The translations under genes and the position numbers were made by a program. A DNA stretch of 62,827 nt, from positions 1-62,827 of the forward strand of contig CADCWL010000197.1 in NCBI GenBank assembly GCA_902806405.1, in the 5' to 3' direction. Below, one piece after another: positions 26,122-34,479 of this stretch; position 1 is the stretch's first letter; each line of letters begins with the position of its first letter. This DNA is from an uncultured Thermomicrobiales bacterium (GTDB lineage: Bacteria; Chloroflexota; Chloroflexia; Thermomicrobiales; UBA6265). Below the pieces are notes generated by a model, which ran no database searches, was not told the DNA's origin, and saw only the letters and a list, made by a program, of their open reading frames with translations.

Positions 26122-27021
26122 GTGACCGTAACCGCTTCGCCCCAAGCCCCCGATGCCCCGGCAGCGCTGGAGCCGATCCGCTCGGTGCTGGTCGTCGGCG
26201 CGGGGACGATGGGGAGCGGGATCGCTCAGGTGGTGGCCGAGGCCGGGATCGCGGCCCTCCTCGTCGACAGCCACGCGCCGAGCTTAGCCCGCGGGATGGG
26301 CGGGATCGACGCGGCCTGGGAGCGCGCCGTCGCGAAGGGCCGGCGGAGCGAGGAGGAGGCGGCGAACGCCCGCTCTCGGATCCGAGCGGTCGCCTCGCTC
26401 GCCGACGCGGCCGGTGTCGACCTGGTGATCGAGGCGATCGTCGAGAACGTCGAGGCGAAGGAAGCGCTCTTCCGGGAGGCGGCGGCGGCGGTGGGGCCGG
26501 GGGCGATCCTGGCCAGCAACACCTCCTCGATCTCGATCACGCGGCTTGCCGCCGCGGTCCCGCAGCCGGAGCGGGTCGTTGGCCTCCACTTCTTCAACCC
26601 GGTCCCGGTGCTGCCGCTGGTCGAGGTGGTGCGCGGTCTCGGTACTTCGGACGAGACCATCGCCCGCACGATCGCCTTCGCGCGTCGTCTCGGGAAGACG
26701 CCGGTGGAGGTCAACGATTTTCCCGGTTTCGTCGCGAACCGGGTCCTGCTGCCGATGATCAACGAGGCGATCTTTGCCCTCGGCGAGGGGGTGGCCGACG
26801 CGGCGTCGATCGATGCGGTGATGCGGCTCGGGATGAGTCACCCGATGGGGCCGCTCGCGCTCGCCGACCTGATCGGTCTCGATGTCTGCCTCGACATCCT
26901 CGCCACCCTCCAGCGCGACATCGGGGACGACAAGTACCGGGCCGCACCGCTGCTGCGGCGGCTCGTCGCCGCGGGAAAGCTCGGCCGCAAATCGGGCGAG
27001 GGGTTCTACCGCTACGACTGA
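26122..27021 (+). CDS. 3-hydroxyacyl-CoA (3-hydroxybutyryl-CoA) dehydrogenase
   Basis: A 299-residue NAD-dependent enzyme oxidising 3-hydroxyacyl-CoA to 3-ketoacyl-CoA. The Rossmann motif VVGAGTMGSGIAQVVAEAG lies at about residues 24-42; the catalytic region is SNTSSISITRLA and GLHFFNPVPVLPLVEVV (catalytic His), then FPGFVANRVLLPMINEAIF, MGPLALADLIGLD and the final GRKSGEGFYRYD. GTG 26122 is preferred because GGAGGCGAGG precedes it; an ATG-like start 15 codons upstream lacks that. It is followed by the B12-binding subunit and MeaB, suggesting linked short-chain acyl-CoA metabolism. Confidence 0.93.
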   Translation: MTVTASPQAPDAPAALEPIRSVLVVGAGTMGSGIAQVVAEAGIAALLVDSHAPSLARGMGGIDAAWERAVAKGRRSEEEAANARSRIRAVASLADAAGVDLVIEAIVENVEAKEALFREAAAAVGPGAILASNTSSISITRLAAAVPQPERVVGLHFFNPVPVLPLVEVVRGLGTSDETIARTIAFARRLGKTPVEVNDFPGFVANRVLLPMINEAIFALGEGVADAASIDAVMRLGMSHPMGPLALADLIGLDVCLDILATLQRDIGDDKYRAAPLLRRLVAAGKLGRKSGEGFYRYD

Positions 27022-27081
27022 GCGACCGGATCGATAGCCGAGGACGGCGACGAGGGTAGGCAGCTCGTCGGAGGAGGAGCG

Positions 27082-27534
27082 ATGGAAGCGGCGGACCACA
27101 CCACCGCGGCCCTTTCGGTGCCGCCGTCCCGGCCGATCCGCGTCCTGGTCGCCAAGCCGGGGCTCGACGGACACGACCGCGGCGCGAAGGTGATGGTTCG
27201 CGCGCTACGGGACGCGGGGTTCGAGGTCGTCTACACCGGGCTGTTCCAGACGCCGGAGATGATCGCCGCCGCCGCCCTCGAAGAGGATGTGGACGTCGTC
27301 GGTCTCAGCATCCTCTCCGGAGCGCACCTGGCGCTCTTTCCCCGGATCATGGCCGCGCTGCGGGAACGCGGCCTCGACGACCTCCTCGTCGTCGCCGGCG
27401 GCACGATCCCGGACGGCGATCGGCCGGCCGTGGCGGCGATGGGGATCGCCGCCGTCTTCGGCCCCGGCACCCCGTTCGCCGAGGCCGTCCGCTTCATCCG
27501 CGAGCACGCGCCCGCCCGCGTTGACGAAGCGTAG
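27082..27534 (+). CDS. Cobalamin-binding subunit of methylmalonyl-CoA mutase
   Basis: A 150-residue B12-binding domain. [11 protein letters not shown] carries the DXHXXG motif whose His ligates cobalt; [14 protein letters not shown] gives the SXL element, and [10 protein letters not shown] the GG element. In enzymes of this type the large catalytic subunit is a separate polypeptide, and it is not in this window. ATG 27082 follows GAGGAGGAG, a strong site. The downstream MeaB gene is eight bases away, which supports a mutase role. Confidence 0.92.
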   Translation: MEAADHTTAALSVPPSRPIRVLVAKPGLDGHDRGAKVMVRALRDAGFEVVYTGLFQTPEMIAAAALEEDVDVVGLSILSGAHLALFPRIMAALRERGLDDLLVVAGGTIPDGDRPAVAAMGIAAVFGPGTPFAEAVRFIREHAPARVDEA

Positions 27535-27541
27535 TGCGCCG

Positions 27542-28483
27542 GTGGGCCTGATCGATCGTTTCCTCGCTGGGGATCGACGCGCGCTGGCCCGGCTCGCGAC
27601 CCTGGTCGAGGTGGGCGATCCCGTCGGCGATGCGGCGCTGTCTCGCCTCTATCAGGCGTCTGGCAGAGCGCACGTCGTCGGCGTGACGGGTCCCCCCGGG
27701 GCCGGCAAGAGCACCCTCGTCGACGCCCTCATCCGTGCCGTCCGCGACTCGGGGCGCCGCGTCGCGGTGGTCGCCGTCGATCCGTCCAGCCCGATCAGCG
27801 GCGGCGCCGTCCTCGGGGACCGCGTGCGGATGGGCCGTTGGCACGCGGACGACGGGGTCTTCGTCCGGAGCATGGCGTCCCGCGGACGCCTCGGCGGCTT
27901 GGCGGCCGCCACGGCCGGCGTGGTCCACCTTCTCGACGCCGCCGGCTTCCCGCTGATCCTGGTCGAGACGGTCGGGGCGGGCCAGGACGGCGTCGAGATC
28001 GCCTCCTTGGCGCAGACCACCGTCGTCGTTCAGGTCCCAGGTCTGGGGGACGGCGTCCAGGCGATCAAGGCGGGCCTGCTGGAGATAGGAGACATCCTCG
28101 TCGTCAACAAGGCCGACGAGCCGGGCGCCGCGGAACAGGTGCGCCTCCTCCGCGACCTCACCACCTCGGGCGCCGATGCGGCAGGTTGGCGCGTCCCCGT
28201 CCTCCCGACGGTGGCGGCGACCGGGGACGGGGTCGATGTCCTCCTCGACCACCTCGACGCGCATCTGGCGGTGTTGCGGGCGAGCGGGGGGTGGGAGCGG
28301 CGCCTACGGTCGGCCGCCGAGGCGGAGGTTCTCGGTCGACTGCGCGCCGATCTCGAGCGCCGTCTCGCCGTCTCCCCCGAAGGCGTCTTGGAGCTCTCCG
28401 AACTGCTCGCGGCGGTGGCCGAACGGCGGACCACCCCTGGCGAAGTTGTCGCCCGGCTCGTCGACCGAATCGACGGCGGATGA
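27542..28483 (+). CDS. meaB: Methylmalonyl-CoA mutase-associated GTPase MeaB
   Basis: A 313-residue G3E-family GTPase that loads and protects the B12 cofactor of methylmalonyl-CoA mutase. Walker A is GPPGAGKST (50-58), switch regions are VDPSSPISGGAVLGDRVRM and VETVGAGQDGVEIASL, and the base-recognition NKAD is at 189-192. GTG 27542 is a simple start; TTG 27521 inside the preceding gene is an alternative. Its last 180 bases are antisense to the C-terminal extension of larB. Confidence 0.92.
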   Translation: MGLIDRFLAGDRRALARLATLVEVGDPVGDAALSRLYQASGRAHVVGVTGPPGAGKSTLVDALIRAVRDSGRRVAVVAVDPSSPISGGAVLGDRVRMGRWHADDGVFVRSMASRGRLGGLAAATAGVVHLLDAAGFPLILVETVGAGQDGVEIASLAQTTVVVQVPGLGDGVQAIKAGLLEIGDILVVNKADEPGAAEQVRLLRDLTTSGADAAGWRVPVLPTVAATGDGVDVLLDHLDAHLAVLRASGGWERRLRSAAEAEVLGRLRADLERRLAVSPEGVLELSELLAAVAERRTTPGEVVARLVDRIDGG

Positions 28484-29266
28484 GCCTCCGGGCCGCCACG
28501 CGCGCGCCGCCGCCACCCGGTTCGCGATCAGGGCGGCGGTGGCGCCGGCGCCGATTCCGTTGTCGACGTTGACCACGCTCAAGCCCGGTGCGCACGACTG
28601 CAACATCGTGGTCAGCGCGCCGACGCCGCCCCCGCCAAAGCCGTAGCCGACCGAGGTCGGCAGCCCGATCACCGGCACCGCGACCAGGCCGGCGACCACC
28701 GACGGCAACGCCCCGTCCATCCCAGCAGCGACCACCAGGACGTCGACACCGTCGGCGAGGAGCCGCTCCAGCGGCACGACGAGACGGTGCAGCCCGGCCA
28801 CGCCCACGTCGGCGACCTCCTCCACCGTCGCTCCCATCTCGCGCGCCATCAAGGCGGCCTCGGCGGCGATCGGCAGATCCGAGGTACCCGCCGCGATCAC
28901 GCCCACGCGTCCACCGGAAGGGACCGGCTCACTACCGGGGATGGCGACGATCACCGCCCGGGCGCGTTCGTGCCACACGATGTCGTGGTCCACGCCGAGT
29001 CGCTCGCGAACGAGGGTTGCGGTTTCCGGCGGGCAGCGGCTCGCCATCGCCCGGCCGGAGGCCCCGGCGAGTCCGCGCAGCGCCTCCACCACCTCCTCGG
29101 ACCGCTTCCGCTCGGCGTGGACGACCTCGGGGATGCCCGTCCGCTGGGCCCTTCCCACGTCGAGCCGGAACGGGCGGTCGAGACCCGCCGGAGCCGACGC
29201 GCCAGGAGGCGGCTCCGAGAGTGCTGCCCGCAGGTCGTCGAACGGCCCACCGCCTTTGCCGGTCAC
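28304..29266 (-). CDS. larB: LarB nickel-pincer cofactor biosynthesis protein
   Basis: A 320-residue protein of the AIR-carboxylase fold, which carboxylates and hydrolyses nicotinic acid adenine dinucleotide on the way to the nickel-pincer cofactor. GVIAAGTSDLPIAAEAA, VVAAGMDGALPSVVAGL, VPVIGLPTSVGYGFGGGG and NVDNGIGAGATAALIANR are the family core. GTG 29266 overlaps the tlyA stop (GTGA) and follows GGAGGTAA. The canonical fold ends near residue 255; the last 65 residues are encoded antisense to meaB and are unlike LarB. No larC, larE or larA is nearby. Confidence 0.9.
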   Translation of the reverse strand: MTGKGGGPFDDLRAALSEPPPGASAPAGLDRPFRLDVGRAQRTGIPEVVHAERKRSEEVVEALRGLAGASGRAMASRCPPETATLVRERLGVDHDIVWHERARAVIVAIPGSEPVPSGGRVGVIAAGTSDLPIAAEAALMAREMGATVEEVADVGVAGLHRLVVPLERLLADGVDVLVVAAGMDGALPSVVAGLVAVPVIGLPTSVGYGFGGGGVGALTTMLQSCAPGLSVVNVDNGIGAGATAALIANRVAAARAWRPGGSSAVDSVDEPGDNFARGGPPFGHRREQFGELQDAFGGDGETALEIGAQSTENLRLGGRP

Positions 29267-30075
29267 GGTTTGGTTACCTCCTGTAGTGCCTGCTCCACCA
29301 AGGGGACGATGTCGGAGCCTGCCGCGCCCAGCACCAGATGGGCCACGAATTCGACGTTCCCGGCCGGTCCCCGGAGCGGCGATGCCGTCACCCCGAGCAC
29401 GCCGAAACCCGTCTCGGCGGCGGAGGACAAGACCTCCCGCAGCACCCTCCGGTGGATCTCGGGGTCGCGGACCACACCCCCCTTCCCGACCTCCTTCGGA
29501 CCGGCTTCGAACTGTGGCTTGATCAGGGGCAGGCACGTCCCACCCGGACCAAGGAGACGCGACGCCGTCGGCAGGATCAATCGGAGCGAGATGAACGAGA
29601 CGTCGATCGTCACCAGGTCGACGGGTTCCGGCAGGCCCGCCAGGGACCGCGCGTTGGTGCGGTCGCGGACGACCACCCGCGGATCGGTCCGCAGCTGCTC
29701 GCTGAGCTGTCCGTAGCCGACGTCAACCGCGTAGACCCGCGACGCCCCGGCCTGAAGGAGGCAATCGGTGAAGCCGCCCGTGCTGGCGCCGAGGTCGGCG
29801 GCGACCCGCCCGCCGGGGTCGACCGCGAAGCGCTCCAACGCGTGCGCCATCTTCTCCCCGCCGCGGCTGACAAAGCGGGGTTTCGGCGTCAGCTCCAGCC
29901 GATCGCCGACGGTCACGTTGGCGCCCGCCCGCGCCGAGACGAGGCCGTTCACGGTCACGTCCCCCGCCAGGATCAGCGCCCGCGCCCGGGAGCGGGTTTC
30001 GGCGAGGCCCCGCTCGACCACCGCCTCGTCAAGCCGCTGGCGGGACCGGACCGCGGCGCGGCGCGGGTCAGCCAC
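29263..30075 (-). CDS. tlyA: TlyA-family rRNA 2'-O-methyltransferase
   Basis: A 270-residue protein: an S4 RNA-binding domain (about residues 10-70, RQRLDEAVVERGLAETRSRA) followed by an FtsJ-type methyltransferase (VAADLGASTGGFTDCLLQAG, YAVDVGYGQLSEQLR, VTIDVSFISLRLILP, LIKPQFEAG). TlyA 2'-O-methylates 16S and/or 23S rRNA, and the 'hemolysin' label is historical. GTG 30075 overlaps the ruvC stop (GTGGCTGA) and follows GGGAGTTGG. The run yebC-ruvC-tlyA-larB is co-oriented and tight. Confidence 0.9.
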   Translation of the reverse strand: MADPRRAAVRSRQRLDEAVVERGLAETRSRARALILAGDVTVNGLVSARAGANVTVGDRLELTPKPRFVSRGGEKMAHALERFAVDPGGRVAADLGASTGGFTDCLLQAGASRVYAVDVGYGQLSEQLRTDPRVVVRDRTNARSLAGLPEPVDLVTIDVSFISLRLILPTASRLLGPGGTCLPLIKPQFEAGPKEVGKGGVVRDPEIHRRVLREVLSSAAETGFGVLGVTASPLRGPAGNVEFVAHLVLGAAGSDIVPLVEQALQEVTKP

Positions 30076-30556
30076 CGACCAACTCCCGGAAGGGCGCCGT
30101 CTGAGCGTGGCAGAGCGCAACGGCCAGGGCGTCGGCAGCGTCGTCCGGGGTCGGGACCCGGTCCAGGCGGAGGATGAGGCGGACCATCTCCTGCATCTGC
30201 GGCTTATCCGCCTTTCCGTAGCCGGTGACGGCCTGCTTCACCTCCGCCGGGGTGTATTCGGCGATGGTCAGGCCGGCGCGGGCGCCGGCCAACAGGACGA
30301 CACCGCGCGCCTGACCGACGCTCAACGCGTTGGTCACGTTCCGGGCAAAGAAGAGCTGTTCGACGGCGAGGCTCTCCGGCCGATGCTCAGCGATCAGGGC
30401 CTGGACGCCTTCGAAGAGGACGACGAGGCGCTCGGCCATCGGCACCCCTCGTCTCGACTCGACGACGCCGTAGGCCAGGGCCCGCGCTTCGCCGGCGGAG
30501 TCGACGACGCCGTAGCCGAGCCGGGCCGTGCCCGGGTCGATGCCGAGGGTGATCAC
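30068..30556 (-). CDS. ruvC: Holliday junction endonuclease RuvC
   Basis: A 162-residue dimeric nuclease resolving four-way junctions. The acidic catalytic residues are D7 (GIDPGTARLGYGV), E66 (SLAVEQLFFARN) and the DDAADALAVALCH cluster (D138, D142). TGYGKADKPQMQEMV is the conserved DNA-binding loop. GTG 30556 has only a weak upstream site. No ruvA or ruvB is in the window. Confidence 0.95.
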   Translation of the reverse strand: MITLGIDPGTARLGYGVVDSAGEARALAYGVVESRRGVPMAERLVVLFEGVQALIAEHRPESLAVEQLFFARNVTNALSVGQARGVVLLAGARAGLTIAEYTPAEVKQAVTGYGKADKPQMQEMVRLILRLDRVPTPDDAADALAVALCHAQTAPFRELVGG

Positions 30557-30583
30557 GCCGTGCCCGGACGTCTGCCGGGGGGG

Positions 30584-31333
30584 CTAGCCGACGGCCTGGG
30601 CAAGGGCCTCCTCGGTCACGTCGAGGTTCGTGTAGACCTCCTGCACATCGTCGAGATCCTCCAGCTTCTCGACGAGGCGGATCGTCTTCACCGCGACCTC
30701 CGGCTCCGGGGCGAGCAGCGTCTTTGGCCGCATCGTCAACTGCGCCGAGGCAACCTGATACTTGCTTCCGACCAACGCCTCCTGGACGCGGTGCAGGTCT
30801 TCCACCTCGGTGAACACCTCGACCGTGCCATCGTCGATCTGCACGTCGCTGGCGCCGGCGTCGATCGCGACGAGGGCGATCTCGTCCGGATCGGCACCGT
30901 TCGGCTCGAGCTCGATCAGCCCGACCCGATCGAACATCCAGCCGACGCTGCCCGACTCGCCGAGGGAGCAGCCGGCGCGTGTCAGCGCGGCCCGCACCTC
31001 CCCGACCGTCCGGTTCCGGTTGTCGGTCATCGCCTGGATCATGACCGCGGTGCCGCCGGGACCGTACGCCTCGTAGTAGACCTCGTCGAAGTTGTCGCCG
31101 CTCCCCTCGCCCGCCGCCCGTTGGATGGCGCGCTCGATGTTGTCCTTCGGCATGTTGGCGCTCCGCGCCCGGTCGACCGCCAGCCGCAGCCGGAAGTTGA
31201 ACTCGGGGTCGGCCTGGCCGGAGCGAGCGGCGACAGAAATCTCCCGCGCAAGTTTGGTGAACAATTGGCCTCGTTTAGCGTCGGCTGCACCTTTCGCCCG
31301 CTTAATCGTCGACCACTTTGAGTGTCCGGACAT
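30584..31333 (-). CDS. yebC: YebC/PmpR-family protein
   Basis: A 249-residue protein of the YebC family. MSGHSKWSTIKRAKGAADAK, ARSANMPKDNIERAI, YEAYGPGGTAVMIQAMTDNR and the C-terminal DDVQEVYTNLD are invariant features. Members have been described as transcription regulators and, more recently, as translation factors that help ribosomes through proline stretches. ATG 31333 follows GGAGGGCC. It is adjacent to ruvC, the usual bacterial neighbourhood. Confidence 0.95.
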   Translation of the reverse strand: MSGHSKWSTIKRAKGAADAKRGQLFTKLAREISVAARSGQADPEFNFRLRLAVDRARSANMPKDNIERAIQRAAGEGSGDNFDEVYYEAYGPGGTAVMIQAMTDNRNRTVGEVRAALTRAGCSLGESGSVGWMFDRVGLIELEPNGADPDEIALVAIDAGASDVQIDDGTVEVFTEVEDLHRVQEALVGSKYQVASAQLTMRPKTLLAPEPEVAVKTIRLVEKLEDLDDVQEVYTNLDVTEEALAQAVG

Positions 31334-31397
31334 ATCGGAGGCCCTCCTACTCCGGTCCTGGCCGCCCGCAGGGGGGCCGCCGGTGCAAACGGCGGCT

Positions 31398-31406
31398 AGT
31401 ATAGCA
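31398..31406 (-). promoter_or_regulatory. Extended -10 promoter TGCTATACT for yebC
   Basis: On the minus strand TGCTATACT ends 64 bases before the yebC start codon. No -35 element stands 15-18 bases upstream. The nonamer recurs at two other genes in the window. Confidence 0.5.
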
Positions 31407-31457
31407 GTGGCCCTTTGGCGCCTTCGAAAGGGAGTGGACCGGGTTGGTGTCCGGCCC

Positions 31458-31486
31458 TTGAAATGTGCACACGGTTCCGCTACACT
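31458..31486 (+). promoter_or_regulatory. Sigma-70 promoter upstream of rpoD
   Basis: TTGAAA (31458-31463), exactly 17 bases, TACACT (31481-31486). Transcription should start near 31493, about 240 bases before the rpoD start. Confidence 0.65.
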
Positions 31487-31492
31487 CCCGCC

Positions 31493-31623
31493 ACGATACG
31501 GCCAAATCGAGCGTTGCGCCCCATGGTGTGAGGGAACGATGCCATCCCGCACTGGCCGCTACCCGCCTCCGAGATCGCGCTAATTGTCCGCCCCACCGCC
31601 GCGCGCGGGGGGCTTTTGTTTTT
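31493..31623 (+). ncRNA. Candidate small RNA or attenuated leader of rpoD
   Basis: A good promoter ends just before 31493 and an intrinsic terminator with a U-run ends at 31623, so the default transcript would be about 125-130 bases. Inside, CGGCCA (31499-31504) pairs with TGGCCG (31553-31558), enclosing a hairpin with GTG-A-GGGA (31528-31535) against TCCC-G-CAC (31545-31552). It does not show SRP, RNase P, tmRNA or 6S motifs. It may be an independent small RNA or a leader controlling rpoD by read-through. Confidence 0.45.
31590..31623 (+). terminator. Intrinsic terminator in the rpoD leader
   Basis: GCCCC-A-CCGC (31590-31599) pairs with GCGGGGGGC (31605-31613) with one bulged A and a CGCGC loop, followed by TTTTGTTTTT. 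This is a textbook rho-independent terminator placed 112 bases before the rpoD start codon. Confidence 0.7.
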
Positions 31624-31734
31624 CCGGCGTTGACCCGGCGTCCAACAAATTGCCGGGTCTCGGCGCGCACCCCCTTCCTCCCCAATCTCGATGTGCCGGC
31701 GGTTGCGCTCTCGTGTAAGGTGGTGAAGCGGTCG

Positions 31735-32895
31735 ATGGTTACGAGCTTGATCGCCAAGGGTAAGGACCAGGGATACCTTCTTTCGGAAGACATCGTGGCG
31801 GCATTCCCCAACGCCGAGGAGCAGATCGACAGTCTCGACGATTTTTACTCGTCGCTGGTGGCTGAAGGGATCGAGGTGCTCGATACCGCCCCGCCGCCGA
31901 CCCCGGCGCCGACCAAGACCGCCGCGAAGGCGCGGGAGCACGCGCCGTCCGCCGCCGAGCGCGCGTCCGCCGCCGAGGCGATGGCGGCCGGCGTCGGCGA
32001 CTCGGTCCGCCTCTATCTGCAGGAGATCGGCGAGACCGACCTCCTGAACATGCAAGAGGAGGTTTGGCTCGCGAAGCGGATGGACCGCGGCCGCGTCGCC
32101 GAAGAGTCGCTCCTGGACCCGTCCCTCGGGGAGGAGGCGCGGCAATCGTTCGCGGCCGACAAGCTCGACGGGGAGATGGCGCGCGCCCACCTGATCCAGG
32201 CCAACCTGCGCCTCGTCGTCTCCGTCGCGAAGAAGTACGTCGGCCGCGGTCTCTCTTTCCTGGACCTGATCCAGGAGGGGAACATCGGCCTGATGAAGGC
32301 GACCGACAAGTTCGACTACACCCGCGGCTTCAAGTTCAGCACCTACGCGACCTGGTGGATCCGACAGGCGATCACGCGGGCGATCTCCGACCAGAGCCGC
32401 ACGATCCGGCTCCCGGTCCACGTCGGCGAGACGATCAATCGCGTCAAGAAGACCGGGCACCGATTGCAGCAGATCCTGGAGCGGGAGCCAAGCCAGGAAG
32501 AGATCGCACGGGCGATGGACATCTCGGACGAGAAGGTCCGGCAGGTGCTCGACGTCTCGCGCCACCCGATCTCGCTCGAGGCACCGGTCGGCCAGGAGGG
32601 GGACGCCTTCCTCGGCGACTTCATCGAGGACGAGACGCTGCCGCAGCCCCTGGAGCTCGCCTCCCAGGAATTGCTCAGGTCCCAAATCGGCGACGCGCTC
32701 GACAAGCTGACCGAGCGGGAGCGAAAAATTATCGTGCTCCGCTTCGGCCTCGACGACGGCCGCTTCCGGACGCTGGAGGAGGTCGGCCGCGAGTTCGGTA
32801 TCACCCGCGAACGGATCCGCCAGATCGAGGCGAAGGCGCTCCGCAAGTTGCGCCATCCGAGTTACAGCCGGAAGCTGCGCGGCTATCTCGAATAG
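31735..32895 (+). CDS. rpoD: Primary RNA polymerase sigma factor RpoD/SigA
   Basis: A 386-residue sigma-70. Region 1.1 is short (about residues 1-50, [20 protein letters not shown]), followed by a Pro/Ala linker; region 1.2 is [16 protein letters not shown] (89-104); region 2 is [18 protein letters not shown] to [17 protein letters not shown] (158-217); region 3 follows; and region 4.2 is [20 protein letters not shown] (346-365). The full region 2 and 4 sequences are those of a housekeeping factor, matching the TTGACA/TATAAT-type promoters seen here. ATG 31735 is preferred by homology; GTG 31720 and 31723 are in-frame alternatives, and AAGGTGG lies just upstream. Confidence 0.95.
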   Translation: MVTSLIAKGKDQGYLLSEDIVAAFPNAEEQIDSLDDFYSSLVAEGIEVLDTAPPPTPAPTKTAAKAREHAPSAAERASAAEAMAAGVGDSVRLYLQEIGETDLLNMQEEVWLAKRMDRGRVAEESLLDPSLGEEARQSFAADKLDGEMARAHLIQANLRLVVSVAKKYVGRGLSFLDLIQEGNIGLMKATDKFDYTRGFKFSTYATWWIRQAITRAISDQSRTIRLPVHVGETINRVKKTGHRLQQILEREPSQEEIARAMDISDEKVRQVLDVSRHPISLEAPVGQEGDAFLGDFIEDETLPQPLELASQELLRSQIGDALDKLTERERKIIVLRFGLDDGRFRTLEEVGREFGITRERIRQIEAKALRKLRHPSYSRKLRGYLE

Positions 32896-32921
32896 GGCGC
32901 AAGGACGGAAGCAACCGGACC

Positions 32922-32953
32922 AGGGGGGGCGAGCGTTGGTGCTCACCCCCCCT
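32922..32953. terminator. Bidirectional terminator between rpoD and fabF
   Basis: A 13-bp stem with one mismatch (32922-32934 with 32941-32953), containing a G7/C7 block, closes a six-base loop 27 bases after the rpoD stop. Serves the convergent rpoD and fabF. Confidence 0.65.
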
Positions 32954-33034
32954 CGTTCGTGTGCCCCGGCCCCGATCATCCGACTGCGCGTTGCGTCTGA
33001 CGATGCCGTGGTCGTTCGCGTTTCTGCCGGTCCC

Positions 33035-34291
33035 CTATTCCGCCTCACCCCTGGCAAAGATGAGCGATACATTATGTCCACCGAAGCCCATCGAGTTGCT
33101 CATGACGTGGGCCAGCGACGCGGCTCGGGCCACGTTCGGCACGCAGTCGAGGTCGCACTCGGGATCCGGGGTTCGGTAGTTGATCGTCGGCGGGATGCAG
33201 CCGTCGATCATCGCCAGCACGGAGAAGGCGGCCTCCAGCGAGCCGGCGGCGCCGCAGAGGTGGCCGGTCATCGACTTGGTCGAGCTGACCGGCAGCCGGC
33301 GGGCGTGCTTGCCAAAGACCGCTTTCAGCGCCCGCGTCTCGAGCTTCTCGTTGAGCTGGGTCGAGGTGCCGTGGGCGTTGACGTAGTCGACCGCCTCGGG
33401 CTCGAGACCGGCGTCGGCGAGCGCGGCACGCATCGCGCGGGCTCCCCCCGCCCCTTCGGGCGCGGGTTGGACCATGTGGTTGGCGTCGTCCGTCGTCCCG
33501 TAACCCGCCACCTCGCCGAGGACGCGGGCACCGCGCCGCGCGGCGTGGGCGGCCGACTCGAGCACCAGCACCGCGGCACCCTCCGCGAGCACGAAGCCGT
33601 CACGCGCGGCGTCGAACGGCCGGCTGGCGGCGGGCGGGTCGTCGTTGCGGGTCGAAAGGGCACCCATCGCATTGAAGCCGGCGACCCCGAGCCGCGTGAT
33701 CGGCGCCTCGGCACCGCCGGCGATCATGGCGTCCGCCGCACCGCGCCGAATCATGGCGACCGCTTCGCCGATGGCATGCGCAGAACTGGCGCAGGCCGAG
33801 GTCGGGGCGAAGTTTGGGCCGCGGGCGCCGACGGCGATGGCAACCATGCCGGAGGCCATGTTTGGCAGGAACATCGGCACGAAGAACGGGCCGAGGCGGG
33901 AGGGTCCCTCCTCCGCGAGCGTCTTCGCCGCCCGCTCCAACGTCTCCAGCCCACCGATCGCGGTCCCGATCAGGACCCCGACCCGGTCCGCGCTGGCGTT
34001 GTCGATGCTTAGCCCGGAGTGATCGATCGCCTCGCGCGCGGCGACGATGGCGAACTGGGTGAAGCGGTCGGAGCGCCGCGCCTCCTTGGCGCCGAGGTGC
34101 GCCGCCGGATCGAAGCCGGACACGTTGGCGGCGAAGGTGGTCTCGAGACCGGCGGTATCGAACCGCTCGATCGGGCCGATGCCGGACGTGCCGGCCTTGA
34201 CCGCCTCCCAGGCCGCGTCGCGGGTCGTGCCGGTCGGGCAGACGATGCCGATCCCGGTGATCACCACCTTCGTGCGCGCCGTCGTCTCCAT
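33035..34291 (-). CDS. fabF: Beta-ketoacyl-ACP synthase II
   Basis: A 418-residue condensing enzyme of fatty-acid elongation. The Cys-His-His triad is C167 (SACASSAHAIGEA), H307 (NAHGTSTQLNE) and H344 (SSTKSMTGHLCGAAG). The pattern fits FabF rather than FabH. ATG 34291 follows GGAGGAG. It stands alone here, with no acpP, fabD or fabG adjacent, which is atypical for fab genes. Confidence 0.92.
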   Translation of the reverse strand: METTARTKVVITGIGIVCPTGTTRDAAWEAVKAGTSGIGPIERFDTAGLETTFAANVSGFDPAAHLGAKEARRSDRFTQFAIVAAREAIDHSGLSIDNASADRVGVLIGTAIGGLETLERAAKTLAEEGPSRLGPFFVPMFLPNMASGMVAIAVGARGPNFAPTSACASSAHAIGEAVAMIRRGAADAMIAGGAEAPITRLGVAGFNAMGALSTRNDDPPAASRPFDAARDGFVLAEGAAVLVLESAAHAARRGARVLGEVAGYGTTDDANHMVQPAPEGAGGARAMRAALADAGLEPEAVDYVNAHGTSTQLNEKLETRALKAVFGKHARRLPVSSTKSMTGHLCGAAGSLEAAFSVLAMIDGCIPPTINYRTPDPECDLDCVPNVARAASLAHVMSNSMGFGGHNVSLIFARGEAE

Positions 34292-34441
34292 AATCTCCTC
34301 CTCCCGTCAACCGTCGACGCTGTCGAGCGATCGTACGCTACCCGTCCGTCTTGCGAGATAACCCGGCCGTGGCCGTGTGCTCGACGCGGAGACGTGGCCC
34401 CTCGGTGCGTCCATGTACGTACACCACGCGTTCGTCGCCCC

Positions 34442-34471
34442 TTGTTGGGCCGCCGGGCTCGATGGTACGCT
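34442..34471 (+). promoter_or_regulatory. Promoter for the 6S RNA candidate
   Basis: TTGTTG (34442-34447), 18 bases, TACGCT (34466-34471). Both hexamers match consensus at four positions. The predicted start near 34478 coincides with the 5' base of the closing stem of the RNA. Confidence 0.45.
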
Positions 34472-34479
34472 CCCACGGC

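Larger units (their letters stand above)
31334..31734. other. Divergent regulatory region between yebC and rpoD
   Basis: A 400-base non-coding region. It contains the yebC extended -10 (31398-31406), a rightward promoter (31458-31486), a structured segment, an intrinsic terminator (31590-31623) and a second hairpin (GACCCGGC / GCCGGGTC, 31632-31659) before rpoD. Confidence 0.7.

Noticed and set aside
31493..31623. rpoD leader RNA as SRP, RNase P, tmRNA or 6S RNA
   Set aside because: None of the diagnostic sequences of these RNAs is present; the 6S-like motifs are found instead at 34480.
34415..34424. TGTACGTACA palindrome and similar GTACGTAC at 49417-49424
   Set aside because: Short, in different contexts, and with no matching position relative to promoters; may be chance.
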